Source: Ascaphus truei (taxonomy: Eukaryota > Chordata > Amphibia > Anura > Ascaphidae). Taken from it: 64,000 bases of DNA. The stretch is taken from positions 22,870 through 86,869 of the forward strand of contig WSYH01002437.1 of the NCBI GenBank assembly GCA_036426205.1. Direction: 5' to 3'. The number at the start of each line of letters is the position of its first letter. Positions within the stretch are counted from its first letter, which is position 1. Of the stretch, positions 37,001 to 48,096 are shown piece after piece. The notes under the pieces were generated by a model. That model did not search any database, was not told the DNA's origin, and saw only the letters and a list, made by a program, of their open reading frames with translations. Both the position numbers and the translations under genes were made by a program.

Positions 37001-38715
37001 CCCCCCATTCCTGTTGATCATCTACCGCGAATGAATCTCACCGTACCGCGTTTCCGATGTCTCTTTATCCTGTTATTTCCTCCTCAATACTCTTAGTCCT
37101 CATACTAATCCTAAGACAGTTCCTCTCTCTTATACGATACACATATTCCTTTATCCCCCCGTCCCCTTTCCTGTCGAATTCCTTCGCCCACTGCTCTCAC
37201 CTTCACCGTATCTCTTTCAGTACTCTTTGTTTTCCATTACCTTCCCTTTATGTAGCTGTCCTGCGGTTCCCACCCCACGCCTTACTGCTATCTTTTGTTC
37301 TACTTCCTACTTTCTTCTTCCCCCAAACGCCCTCTTACTGTCCTACATCTCTATCCCTTCTACGCTTTCCCTACGCCCACCTGGCAATCCCCCGCCAGTG
37401 TTTATTTCTCCTTGATTCGTTTGCTTACGCCCTCCCATTCTACTTGATGTTTCCTTCTTCTACCTAGTGCTACTAAGTTATTTACGACTTCTTTCCCCTG
37501 ATCCTTTTTCTCTTGTTCTCCTTGTCTTGAGTTCATCCCCTTACATACCTCCTTGTGTCCGCCTTGCACCCACTCTTTACTTCGCCACCCCTTTTTACGA
37601 TTTTTTTACTCCCTCCAAACTCGCAAAGTTCCCCTTACCACTATTACTGCTCTTGCCTTACCTTTCTTTCCTGGTTTTCTACTTATTTCCTTCTTCCTCT
37701 CCTAGCCCTTTGCCCTTTTTCCATCTTTTCAGCCCACGTTTGTTCCTCTGTGTCTTCCTCGTTGTACCCTTCCGACACTCCCTCTGCCGTTCCTCCCTTT
37801 CACCCTTACCCTCCCCTTCCCGCTTCCGCCCTCATCCCTTCCCACCCCCCCCCATCCTAGCTTCTCACCTTTCGTTTTTTATTTTTCTTAGTCCTTACAC
37901 TGTGACCCCCCCCCTTAGTGCCTACCTTCCTTTCCCATCCCGCGTCCTAACTATTCCCGTTGACCGCTCCCCCCCCCGGCTCCACTCCCACTCTCTTGCC
38001 TCCCTCGTTCTCCATAGACGCTCTCTCGCACCTCCTCCGTGATCCCTTAGCCTCCTGCCTATCACTGCCTCTCCTCGTTCCCGCAATCGTTTCCCCATAC
38101 TGCCACCTTTTCCACCATGCGTACTCCGCTTCTTCATCTGTCATCCTCCCCCTGCTCCTTCTTCACTTACTCCCCTCCTTTTCTCCCTTCCTCCCTCAAC
38201 CTCTATTCTCCAACCCCTTCTTAGTTGCCCCACTGTTGTCCCCGCGCTTACCTCGTCCTTCTCACCTCCCGCTTTTTGCGTTTCTCCTACCTTCTCCCTC
38301 CCACTGCCTTTACGTCCCCTCCTGTTTCGTCGTTTTCCTCCCCCGCTCTGGTTTCCCTATATTACCGCTTTTATCACCTTACGCCGTCTCTTCCCTACTT
38401 TTGGTCCTCTCTGTCTATCCCAGATCCCCCTGATTCCCTCTTATCGTTTCCGAAAACCCCTTGCTTTCCTCCCCCCGACCCGCCCCCCCCCCGACTATTC
38501 TCCCTCCATTCCCCCGCGCTCCACCCTCCCTTTCACCTTCTCATAATTCCCCCCCTGGTGTTCACTCTGGCCCCCCCCCCCCCCACCCCTTACTTGTTGT
38601 GCGTTTCCGCATCCCTACTCCCTGTCTGGCTTCCAGGACACAGCACTGCACTGTTGGGCCAGGGCACGGGAAGTAAGAAAGGCAGAGGAAAGAAGTAGGC
38701 GCACATCTCGAGCCT
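34030..38715. other. 4.7-kb aperiodic polypyrimidine block
   Basis: The top strand is overwhelmingly C and T, with few A and very few G, but has no clear repeat unit. It starts and stops inside the 33-bp satellite. Plus-strand ORFs here, rich in Pro, Ser, Leu and Phe, reflect composition. Such a long non-periodic CT tract is unusual for real DNA and, given its setting, more likely a base-calling or consensus artefact of an unresolved array. Confidence 0.65.
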
Positions 38716-40090
38716 TCCCCCCTACTGTTTGTGTATAACCCGGTTATTACCCTCTGGGCATGGTGCGCTCCGTAGACGAACTGGGCGGGGCTCGGGGTTC
38801 GCGCTATGTCCTGCCGTTCCTCCTGTCCTGCTTCTTCGAGACACAGAGGACAAGCCAGTCTCCCACACTTATGCAGAGGTGGGTCAGCCCTGCAGATGGG
38901 TACTATCTCGCCCCAAACCCGGTCCTTACACTTGTAACCACGTGACCTTCCTGGCGTGGGGATGGGTGTATTACCACGGTGTATAACTTCTCTGGGCGAG
39001 GTTTGGTCTAGTTTTGTTTTTTGGTATGTGCTATACCAGGTTATCTACCTCTTTGGAGCTGTAGGGTATAAAAAAAACCGGGATTTCTCTCTGGGCGCTG
39101 TATGGTTATACCGGTACTACTCTTCTGGTGTGTATGGTATACCGGTAGTACCTCTATGGGAGGGTATCGAGGTGTAGCAAAGGGAGGAAAGATCATTGGC
39201 CCGGCGGGTAATTGTGTTCCTTAATAAAGTGTTATTCAACGTCTGCGGAGTGTATGTGTACTACCGGTTATTTCACTATCTGGGCTGTATGTGTAATAAG
39301 GTATATTCCTTCTCTGGGCTGTATGTGTATACGTATTACATCTCTGCGACGTGCTATGTGTATTATGGTATTACCTCTCTGGGCGCTGTAGGTGTATACC
39401 GGTATACATATCTGGCGCGCTGTATGTGTTAACAAGAGTAGTTAAATTACTCTCGGCTGGGCATATGTGTTTTATACATATGGTCATATTAAAACCTCTA
39501 TGGAGTGGGTTTAAATGCTGGATACCACGGTACTTACCTCTAGGGCATGTGTGTATACGGTATTACCTCAATGGGCGTGTATTGTGTTCTATACCGGATT
39601 ACCTCTCTGGGTGTGTATGTGTGTACCCGTATTAACACTCTCTGGGGCGTGCATGTGTATACCCGTATTACCTCTATGGGGATTGTGATACGGTATTTAC
39701 CTCTCTGGGGCGTGTATGGGTATACCGGTATTACCTCTCGGGTGTGTAGGTGTTATACCGGTATTACTCTTGGGCGTGTATGTGATTCCGCTTATCCGCT
39801 CTGGGCGTGTATGTGTATATCGCGTATAACCTCTCTGGGCGTGTATGTGTAATACAGGTATTTACCTCTCTGGGCGTGCATTGTATACCAGGTATTACAC
39901 TCTCTGGGGCATGTGTGTATACGGTATGACCTCTCTGGGGCGGGTATGTGTATACCGGTATTTACCTCCTTGGTTGTTGATTGTGTATACACGGTATTAC
40001 CTCTCTGGGGCGTGATGGGTATACGACCTGGTATCTACCGCTCATGGGCGTGTATGTGTATACCGGTATTACATATCTGGGCGTGTATGT
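38716..40090 (-). repeat. 33-bp satellite, very degraded
   Basis: Scattered recognisable units (CTCTCTGGGCGTGTATGTGT, ATACCGGTATTACC) among foreign-looking sequence, especially 38760-39000 and 39160-39240. Confidence 0.75.
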
Positions 40091-40545
40091 TGCCTTTTCT
40101 ACCTCCGGCGGCGCTTGACCAACCTCTCCAACACATCCACTTTCGTCCCCCTTCCTACCTTGGCTAAGCCTCCCCCCTCTTATACCAGCTCAGTTCTTCC
40201 ACTCGTATGACCGTTTACTCGTCTCCTCTTTTTGTTTTTCTCTTTCCTTCTCCCGGCATCCCTCCTACTCCAGCTACCAGCGCCTCCCTCGACTTCGCTC
40301 CCCATCCAATGCCCTCTCCTTTTCCTTGTATGCCATTCGCTCCTTTCCATCATCCCACCTTCTCTAGTGTCTGTCTGTCTTCTCGCTCAACCCTTACGCG
40401 CCTCCCTCCCTTAAGACGCGCGACCCCGATCCTCTCCATCTCCCTTCCCCGACCCCACTCGCCCGCCCCCCCCCGTTTTCCTTTCTTTCGCCGTTTTAGA
40501 CCCACAAAAATAACCCCAGTTCTCTCCATCTCTTCCTTTGGCTTT
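40091..40545. other. Second pyrimidine-rich block
   Basis: About 455 bp with the same CT-rich aperiodic composition as 34030-38715, again flanked on both sides by satellite. Treated as the same kind of suspect sequence. Confidence 0.6.
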
Positions 40546-40798
40546 TTTATACCGGATTTTCCTCTTGGGTGTATGTGTATACCGGTATTACCCTTCTGGC
40601 GTGTATGTGTATACCGGTATTACCTCATCGGGCGTGTATCGTGTAACCGGTATTACGCTCTGGGCGTGTATGTGTATACGGTATTACTATCTGAGCGTGT
40701 ATGTGTATACCGGTATTTCCTCTCTTGGTGTGTATGTGTATACCGGTATTACCTCTCTGGGCGTGTATGTGTATACCGGTATTACCTCTCTGGACATA
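40546..40798 (-). repeat. 33-bp satellite, right edge
   Basis: Units become clean toward 40735-40798, ending at CTCTCTGGACATAGTGACC where the unique end of the element begins. Confidence 0.92.
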
Positions 40799-40909
40799 GT
40801 GACCTGACCAGCTTGGGGGGCGCAGGATTTCCCCGAGCAGGGAGAGAGCAGGGCTGTGCTAGGGGGGTGGGCACCTTCCTGCATCCTGATTGGCTGCTGC
40901 TGGGTAATG

Positions 40910-41182
40910 AATAGGGTGGCCAGACATCCCGGTTCAGCCAGAACAGTCCTGGTTTTAAGGCCTCTGTCCCGACTTTTTGGGCCACTATCCCGGTTTTCTA
41001 TCGGTGCCGGACACGCATGCGTGACAGGCACGCTCCAATCACGCATGCGCATAAGCGATCGGCAAGCTCTCATCACGCATGCACAGTTGATGCACGCCGT
41101 TCGCGTATGCGCAGTTGGTGTTCGCAACTGCACAATCGCGACATTTGTCCTGAATTTCACCGGGACAAATAAAGCCACCCAA
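40910..41182. mobile_element. 273-bp MITE nested in copy 3
   Basis: GTAATG lies on both sides (40904-40909 and 41183-41188). The termini AATAGGGTGGCCAGACATCC and the complement of GGGACAAATAAAGCCACCCA form an imperfect inverted repeat. The interior has four spaced ACGCATGCG-like words. The uninterrupted target (CTGGGTAATGCAGCC, as complement) is present in copy 2 at about 18910-18930, which proves the insertion. The superfamily is not determined. Confidence 0.85.
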
Positions 41183-41336
41183 GTAATGCAGCCAATCAGG
41201 AGGAGGTGTCAGGAGCCTGTGGGTGGGGCCAAGGAGAGGAGGAAACAGCATGGAGCGGAGACAGGTGACGTGTTTCGATCGCATCGCACCTTTCACCAGC
41301 GTGTCCAGTATTTTTGGAGAAGCCGCCTGGCACCCC

Positions 41337-42137
41337 TACTTAATAAGCAGTAGTACTGTGCCGGATTTCAATCATTTGTAGCAGCTGTTAAACACTGTTG
41401 CAATGTCTGGACTTTACTCAAATAAAAGATTTATTCAACGTTTACGTTTTAAATCAGCAGGTAGCTTCATGCAAATAAACACACATATTTTTTGGTTTAA
41501 CCCTTTTGCTGCAGGATGGCCCCTTGTCTGGAAGTGTAGCAGTTACAAAAAAAGTTACATTTGCAAATAACAAGATGCTATGGGGTTTGCAAATGCAAAA
41601 AAAAACTGTGGTCCCTAACCTCCCCCCCCCCAAAGGAATTTGTTTTTCTATATATATATATATATATATATATATGCAAAAGGACTGGTTCTGTGTACCC
41701 CCACTTCAGGCTCTGCATTTTGGTAGCCACAATTCTCTTGGGGTTCCCAGTGAAAGAATTTTGTCCGCATTGTTCTGCACCCGGCCACGTCCACACTACT
41801 GTTTTTTGAGCTCCTGTTTATTTATTTTTCTTTATTGTAATGAAACTCAGATGGCCGCTGTTTATTCTAGCCGGGTGCAGCAGAGCACACTGCAGTCGCT
41901 CTAATTAACCGAGAGGGGCTCCAAATTAGTGTGGAGAGGGAAAGAGGGGGTGGGAGGAGGGGGGGGGGATGAAAAAAAGAGACCCGTTTCTGTAACTATC
42001 TCAAATTAAAGCCTTGTTTGTTTTCATTTCATCAGGGGTAAGAGCAGGGGTGTGACCACATAATGGAATTTGGGGAGAAGTATTAAATGAGCAATCCAAG
42101 CCGTTTTTTCGTTTCTTTGTTCTTTTCTTTTTTTTTT
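41337..42137. other. No gene recognised; (TA)n at about 41650-41676
   Basis: A perfect TA run sits within the ORF at 41506-41904, which is not supported as a gene. A purine-rich run lies near 41930-41985. Confidence 0.4.
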
Positions 42138-42510
42138 TTACATAGGATTGAAGCGGGGGGGGGGGGGGGTCTCCGGGGCTGAACCCCATTAAGTCCAGCT
42201 CCGAGAACCCCCAGCTTCCGGAGATACAGACTTCCGTATGGGGTGCCGGTATCTGGGCAGAGTTTGAAGGCTCCCACGTCATGTGGGCCAAAAGCAAGCC
42301 ACACTGGATGACATCACGGCTTCCTATTGGCCGGCAGGGCGCGGAAACTTTGAAACTCCGCCATTACGTGAACCCGGCTAGCCGAGTGTAGAGGCTACCG
42401 GCGCTCCCGTACGGAGGTAAGTATCTCTGGAAGCAGGGGGTTCCCAGAGCTGACATGGATGGGGTTCAGCTCCAGAGACCCCCTGCTTCAATACTATGTT
42501 AAAAATAAAA
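42138..42510. mobile_element. Family B MITE (B5)
   Basis: Termini ACATAGGATTGAAGCGGGGG and CCCCCTGCTTCAATACTATG. The arms have AACCCCATTAAGTCCAGCTC and GGGTTCAGCTCCAGAGACC. The centre has GGCTTCCTATTGGCCGGCAG. The TTTT/TTAAAA contexts outside the ends are similar to those of B1. Confidence 0.8.
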
Positions 42511-44216
42511 TTGCAAAAGATCGCTTGGATCTCCTCTGTAACGGGAAGAGATATTATTTTCGATGTGAGAAGAAAGGTTCGCATTTACAAAAAAGTAGCC
42601 GTTCCAATCTATTTGGCTAAGTTGGGCTTCTATATGTCTCTAGTAAACTGCTCATTCATATACAGACATTCAGAGCTGTCTAACACACAAAGAGACTCTC
42701 TATTTCTTTTATACGGCAGCACCCAAGCCATTGTAGAAGTTGTCTAGCTCTTTTTCTAATTGATTTGCAACTTGCCAGGCTTGGTACAGCTTTGGGCTTG
42801 AGGTTCGATCCTTGGGAATTTCCATGGGTCATCGGCCGATCCAGCCTCATAATCCTGTTGGAAGGAGGGCCAGACCTGTTGATCTCTCACTTACTTGCCC
42901 AACATTGTCCGGAGATGTCAAATCAGGGAGGTTGAGGGGTCTGGACCAAAACGTGGAGGTATAATGGAAACGTTCTGACTTCTAACAATCAGACACCATT
43001 GAACTTTACGAGACGCCAATGCTAACATTTAATGGGCCTGACTCCAAGTCAGCGAGAGTCACGAAAAAGCCGCAAGAGTTGACATGTCTCCACTAGATCA
43101 TCCTAAAAGATGCTATGTCGAGAACAAGAATCCAGAGCAGCCTGAGCCGGTCCCTAAAAACGCAGCCATGGGGGGAGGGGGTCACCCTATTTTGGGAGCA
43201 CACCGTCACCTCTTCCTCCTGCGATTGGCCGTAACCTGCTCTATTAGTCACTCGTGTTCGGAAGCCGTCAGCAGACGCCCGATTAGGAAAAACATTTCAG
43301 GAGTCACACACAAATTAAATCTATTTAGGAAAAAAAAATAAAAAATGGAACGTGGAAAAAACATATTTGCATTTCACAACTGTTTGCATTACAGAGGGTC
43401 TGTGTCCACAGCTATAATGCTGTTTAAATTGTGGGACGCACTGCCAACTCTGGGAAAAGTCATGTGAGGGATGTGATTTATACCAGAGTAGGGGGGTCCG
43501 GGAGGGAGGAAACGTGTTGGGGGCCTCAGGAAGGTGCGTAGGTCTTGGTGAAAAACTCAACTTGAAATGACTATTAGAAATCCTTTTTCGTATGTGTTGT
43601 ACTTGAAACTTTTAAAGGGGCAATTCCCCCTAGGGCCAACGTGAACTAACCCCAGTGACATGTTTAAGAGATCCTATCTGGGTAAAAAGTGTGGGCGCCA
43701 TTGTTTTTGGCTCCCCAATATAACAACTCCACTTCCTTTTAAAGAAATAAGAAAAAAATGGGTTCAATTTCATTTTGCTCCTTTTCCCTTTCTAGAGCAG
43801 AAGATATTGGACAATCCTTTGGTTTTTTTTTCTTCTACAACCACGTCCAATGCCACGTCATGGACCACGAGAAGAACGTTCTCGAAACCTGACCCGATAG
43901 CACTGCTTCTTTAAGGCCCTCTGACCCCCCCCAACCCCCCTGGTTAAAATGTATTCTTCACACCTTGGCGTTCTGGTCCCTAAACCAACAGCGTGGGTTA
44001 TAGAGGACGGCTTGTCTGGCCCTCCCGATGCCCGGCAGGAATTCTCATTTGCATGGACCTGCAAAGCAACCTGCTTGTCCTCGCGACAAGAAAAACGAAT
44101 TCGCGGCCAGGAGAGGTGTTGGGCAAACTATGCGCAGCCCCGAAGGGAGCCAGGTTCATGCCTTGCCCCCTCTCACTGTATAAAGGGGGCTCATTTTCGG
44201 CCCTAGGAGGTTTTAC
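42511..44216. other. No gene recognised
   Basis: Small ORFs only. No repeat family recognised. The stretch may be ordinary unique DNA. Confidence 0.4.
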
Positions 44217-44410
44217 GCCAGTGGTGCTCAACTCCTGTCCTCAAGACCCCTTCTCTCCCCCCCCCCCCTCACACAGGTCAGGTTTTCAGGATATCCCTGC
44301 TTCAGCGCAGGTGGCTCAATCAGTCCCTGTTTCAGGACAGGTGGCTTAATCAGTCCCTGCTTCAGCGCAGGTGGCTCAATCAGTCCCTGCTTCAGCACAG
44401 GTGGCTCTGT
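44217..44410. mobile_element. Family A MITE (A9), left arm only
   Basis: GTGGTGCTCAACTCCTGTCC, GGTCAGGTTTTCAGGATATC, then four tandem ~30-bp units of CAGCGCAGGTGGCTCAATCA type. The complementary right arm is absent; the copy is truncated at about 44410. Confidence 0.8.
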
Positions 44411-44599
44411 GTTGGAGAGGTTCATAGCCTTGGAGATGGGTAGCTACAAGTTATTCCCCTCATCATTATGGTGTAAACTACCCGAGTTCCGTGTTGCCCT
44501 GGCAGGGAAAGAGAGGCGGATCCCCCCGTGGATCAAAGCAAGTGCAGAGAAGAATGAGCTGCAGGTGTGAGGTATTTTAGGGTACCCTGCAGATCAAGG

Positions 44600-44750
44600 G
44601 GAGGTCAACTCTAGTCCACAAGCCCCCCCAACAGGTCAAGTTTTCAGGATATCCCAGCTTCAGCACAGGCTTGAGCCACCTATGCAGAAGCTCAGATATC
44701 CTTAAAACCTGATGTTGGGGAGGGGGGGGGGGGGGGGGGGGGGGGGGAGC
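44600..44750. mobile_element. Family A MITE (A10), short form, with poly-G
   Basis: Short palindrome AAGTTTTCAGGATATCCCAG ... AGATATCCTTAAAACCTGAT with the centre reduced. It ends in a run of about 26 G (44722-44747). Confidence 0.7.
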
Positions 44751-44824
44751 CCCCCTCTTTTACACTGTTTCGTTTAGAATCATTTAGTTTTTGCTGGGTC
44801 CCAGGCTAGGCATCATTAAGACAC

Positions 44825-44990
44825 CATCATAATATTTGTTGACATTGTACGCTGCGCTGTACTTAGATTTTTGGAGTCCCTGCCCTGTTGAGCTGACAAT
44901 CTACTGTAATTTTAGTGCCTAAGCCACAGTGACCTGCCCACGGACACAAGAAACCGACAGTGGGATCTGAAACAGGGTTCCCCTGCTTCA
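44825..44990 (-). mobile_element. Old LINE/SINE 3' tail-like fragment
   Basis: It contains TTGTACGCTGCGCTGTACTT, CCCTGCCCTGTTGAGCTGAC, AATCTACTGTAATTTTAGTG and CCACAGTGACCTGCCCACGG. This order is typical of vertebrate CR1/L2-derived tails. Assignment is from memory and tentative. Confidence 0.45.
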
Positions 44991-45722
44991 GTGTCGGCGA
45001 GAGTCGGTGAGAATCAGTCAGTGTCAGTGAGTGAGTCAGTGAGTGAGAGTCAGTGTCAGTTTGTGTCCGTGAGTGAGTCAGTCAGTGTCAGTGAGTGAGT
45101 CAGTCAGTCAGTGAGTGTCGGTAAGTGAGTCAGTGATTGAGTGAGTCAGTGAGAGTCAGTAAGTGAGTCAGTCAGTGTCAGTGAGTGAGTGTTAGTATCA
45201 GTGAGTGTTAGAGTCATTGAGAGTCAGTGTCAGTGAGTGAGTCAGTCAGTGTTAGAGGGAGTCAGCGAGTGAGTCAGTGTCAGTGAGAGTCAGTGTTAGT
45301 GAGAGTCAGTGTCAGTGAGTGAGTGAGTCAGTCAGTGTTAGTGAGAGTCAGCGAGTGAGTCAGTGTCAGTGAGAGTCATCAAGTGAGTCATGTCGTGAGA
45401 AGTCCGAGTGATCAGTGTAGTGAGGTCAGCGAGTGAGTCAGTGTCAGTGAGAGTCGTGAGTGAGTCAGTGTCAGTTGTAGTCGGCGTGAGTAGTGAGGTG
45501 TCAGTGTTCAGTCCGTGTCAGGAGTCATCAGTGAGTGAGAGTCAGGAGTGTCTGGCAGTGAGATACGCGTTCGCACAGTTCAGTCAGTGTTAGTGAGAGT
45601 CAGCGAGTGAGTCAGTGTCAGTGAGAGTCAGCGAGTGAGTCAGTGTCAGTGAGTGTTAGTGAGAGTCAGTGTCAGTGAGAGTTAGTGAGAGTCAGTGAGT
45701 GAGAGTCAGTGAGTCAGTGTAC
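44990..45722. repeat. GTCAGTGAGA minisatellite
   Basis: Tandem variations of GTCAGTGAGTGA and GTCAGTGTCAGTGAGA over about 730 bp. A stretch at about 45385-45585 shows frequent indels and foreign bases. Confidence 0.92.
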
Positions 45723-46209
45723 CCAGCACACGAGGACGTAATGTCGCACCCACTACCCGTGCTGCATGTAACTTTCCCATGCCAGCCTCCTGTGTAATAA
45801 TTGGTGTTTTCCTTTTATTTCGATACGCGCCCTCAGAATAATGAGATAACTACCGCAATTAATATTGTTTGTTTGCGTGCTCTTGGTCGATTGTTGTTTT
45901 AATGGAAGCCAAGGGTGTTACAGGTGAACAGACCGGAGGACAGGGCCGCGGCTTAGAGCAACATTCTGCGGTGAAGAGGGTTTGTTTTTTGTTTGTTGCT
46001 TAACCCTTGCAGTGCCAGTGGGGATAGCCACACAGTTACTGCCATAAACAGAAAAATACAAAGCAGGGAATTCTGGGATTGCACAGAGGGACAACCTGAT
46101 CTGTATCTGAAGGCGGGTGTCACCCTTTTTAGTTTCGGTGCGATGTACCCCCCTCTGTAATCTTTCATACTATAGGACAGTGATTCCCTGCAAATCCGTA
46201 ATGGCAGCG
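45723..46209. other. No gene recognised
   Basis: Spacer; nothing supported. Confidence 0.4.
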
Positions 46210-46958
46210 CCCAGGCAGTATAGCGGGGCCCTGTGCCTGTGTGGGGACTGCGCCCTTTGTATGGCCCCAAACTGCCCCTCAGTGTGTGCAGGCAGCATGG
46301 GGGGTATAGCTGTCGCTCACGCAGGAGCTTCCAAAGTCACGCCCCACAATGCTTTGCATCCACAGGCAGGTTTGCCACCTCTCTGGGTTTGACCCGGAGA
46401 CTCCGGGTTTCAGGTACTTTCCTCCGGGCTACGGGTTTAGCCCGTCAATCTCCGGGCGGCGGCGGTGTGCTGCTGCGGGGGTGGGTGGCGGCGGCTGCGT
46501 TTCCGGCATTCTTCTGCAATTCACCCTGCAACTGCACTGAACATGGCTGCGTGGCGTCGTATGACGCCGCGTTGCCATGGCAACGGAACGTGACGCGGTG
46601 CGGCGTCGCGTTGCCGTGACATGACGCCGCGTAGCATCATGACGTCACGTAGCCACGTGACGCCGCGCAGCCATGTTCACTGCAGTTGGAGGGGGAGTTG
46701 CAGCAGGATTTCGGGAGACGCCGCTGTAGCACGCGGCCAAGTAAGGGAAATCCCTCCCCCCCCCCTCCGGGTTGGCCATCAGTGGAATGTGGCAACCCTG
46801 TCCACAGCAGCAAGGCATTGTGGGACGTGACTTTGGAAGCTCCCGCAGTGAGTGACAGCTATACCCCCCCATGCTGCCTGCACACACTGAGGGGCAGTTT
46901 GGGGGATTATAAAACGTGTGTTCCCCCCACGAGCTCAGGACACTATATACTGCCTGGG
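46210..46958. mobile_element. Long palindromic DNA element
   Basis: Outer ends CCCAGGCAGTATAG and CTATATACTGCCTGGG. The inner arms are nearly perfect complements: CCCCTCAGTGTGTGCAGGCA with TGCCTGCACACACTGAGGGG, and GCTTCCAAAGTCACGCCCCA with GGGACGTGACTTTGGAAGC. The centre is occupied by another insertion (46371-46799). Without it the hairpin would be about 310 bp. Confidence 0.85.
46371..46799. mobile_element. CpG-rich hAT-like MITE nested at the palindrome centre
   Basis: Ends CAGGTTTGCCACCTCTC and AATGTGGCAACCCTG are inverted repeats. TCCACAGG and TCCACAGC flank it (7/8 match), which fits an 8-bp hAT target duplication. The interior is CpG-rich with repeated GACGCCGCGT, ATGACGTCACGTAGCC and GTTGCCATGGCAACG motifs. 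The three overlapping ORFs of 60 to 128 codons have no known domain. Confidence 0.75.
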
Positions 46959-47125
46959 ACCGGTCACACACGTTCTGTTAGCGAGAGTCTGAGGAGTCGG
47001 CGATAAGATTTATTCATATAAGGTTTGTGGAACAAATATTTTCTAGCAGGGACGGCACCGTGTGATAAGGGTTGGGGACCGCATGTTTAGGAGACGCTCT
47101 CCCCTCCAGAAACCTGTATGAGTTT
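46959..47125. other. Short spacer
   Basis: No feature seen. Confidence 0.3.
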
Positions 47126-47622
47126 AAGGGCCTCATGCAGAGAGCAGCGCTAGTTAAAATTGGAGACGGGAATAAAAAGTAGCTTTAATGGAGAGTTTTA
47201 TTCTCCATATGCAGAAAGGTCCGAAAACTGCATTTAGAATCCTGTCTGCATATGGAGAGTTTCAACCGGCGATATGAGCGCTGTTGAAACTTGTGGGGAA
47301 AAAATCGCGTTTTTTTTTTTTTCTCCCCCACCGGCCGCCGAGCTCCAGCTTCTTGCCAAATTTTTTTGGAGAAGCAAAATGTTGAAAATCGCGCCAGTTT
47401 TTTGGCGCGAACAGCCGCTAGATGGCGATTGCGCCTCTCTGAATACGGCAGCTTTCAACACTGGAGAGATTTAGGTTCTCTCCAGCCGCGCGGCGAAATT
47501 TGCAAAAAAAAAAAAAAAATGGCGCTTTTTTTAAAACTCGCCAGTACCTGCCTTTCTACAGGCATTTTTCTCCAAAAAATGCCGCTATTCACCTTACCGC
47601 TGCTCTCTGCATAGGCCTCTAA
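47126..47622. mobile_element. Family C MITE (C1)
   Basis: Inverted ends GGGCCTCATGCAGAGAGCAG and CTGCTCTCTGCATAGGCC. The interior has GTAGCTTTAATGGAGAGTTT, AACAGCCGCTAGATGGCGAT and CTCTCCAGCCGCGCGGCGAA. A second copy is at 48097-48583. Confidence 0.85.
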
Positions 47623-48096
47623 GTCCTATAATATTAGTATCTCCCCCCCCCCCTGAGCACGTCCGTCTCTCTCTTATTTTAATGTATTTTTTTTGTATTG
47701 TTACAAATCATGATATTCTTTACCTCTTGCCTCTGATGGTAACCGTTCCCCTGCCCTGGACACTGGGGAGAACTCCATTTTAACCTCCCGGACACTTCAT
47801 ATATATTAAACTGCTCACATCTCCCAAAACGAAGCATCAGATAAAAAAAATTAAAAAAGTCAATATTTTGTATAAATATAAAAATACGACCTAAAAAAAA
47901 ACATCTCTCAACACAGACTGCTGCATTAAAAGACCCCCCCCCCAACCCCCTTTTGACGTAACTGTTATAACATCCAGGATTATATATATATAGAACAAAA
48001 GGAAATCTGCAGCACTCACATGTAGAAAAAAGGTTTAATCAAAAAACAGGACAGTCATACAGTCTCCAAAACAGAGAAACGTACGTTTCAGACTAA
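47623..48096. other. AT-rich spacer and left part of an interrupted repeat
   Basis: From about 47985, AATCTGCAGCACTCACATGT, AACAGGACAGTCATACAGTC and GTACGTTTCAGACTAAG look like a dispersed repeat that resumes after C2 at 48584. Confidence 0.45.

Larger units (their letters stand above)
31189..41336 (-). mobile_element. Satellite-bearing DNA transposon, copy 3
   Basis: Opposite orientation to copies 1 and 2. The left edge TA then GGGGTGTTAGGTGTCCAGTA; the right edge ends TTGGAGAAGCCGCCTGGCAC then CCC and TA. The unique part 40799-41336 is the complement of 18760-19025, with a separate 273-bp insertion. The flanks do not match copies 1 and 2, so this is an independent insertion. The 10.1-kb length includes about 5.1 kb of suspect pyrimidine-rich sequence. 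Confidence 0.75.

Noticed and set aside
34187..38698. Pro/Ser/Leu/Phe-rich ORFs up to 191 codons
   Set aside because: Follow from the near absence of purines (few stop codons) in a suspect polypyrimidine block.
40207..40914. 235-codon ORF ending in a transposon
   Set aside because: It runs through the pyrimidine block, the satellite and the transposon end; no domain.
46233..46619. 128-codon ORF in CpG-rich DNA as a possible first exon
   Set aside because: It spans the junction of two nested transposons.
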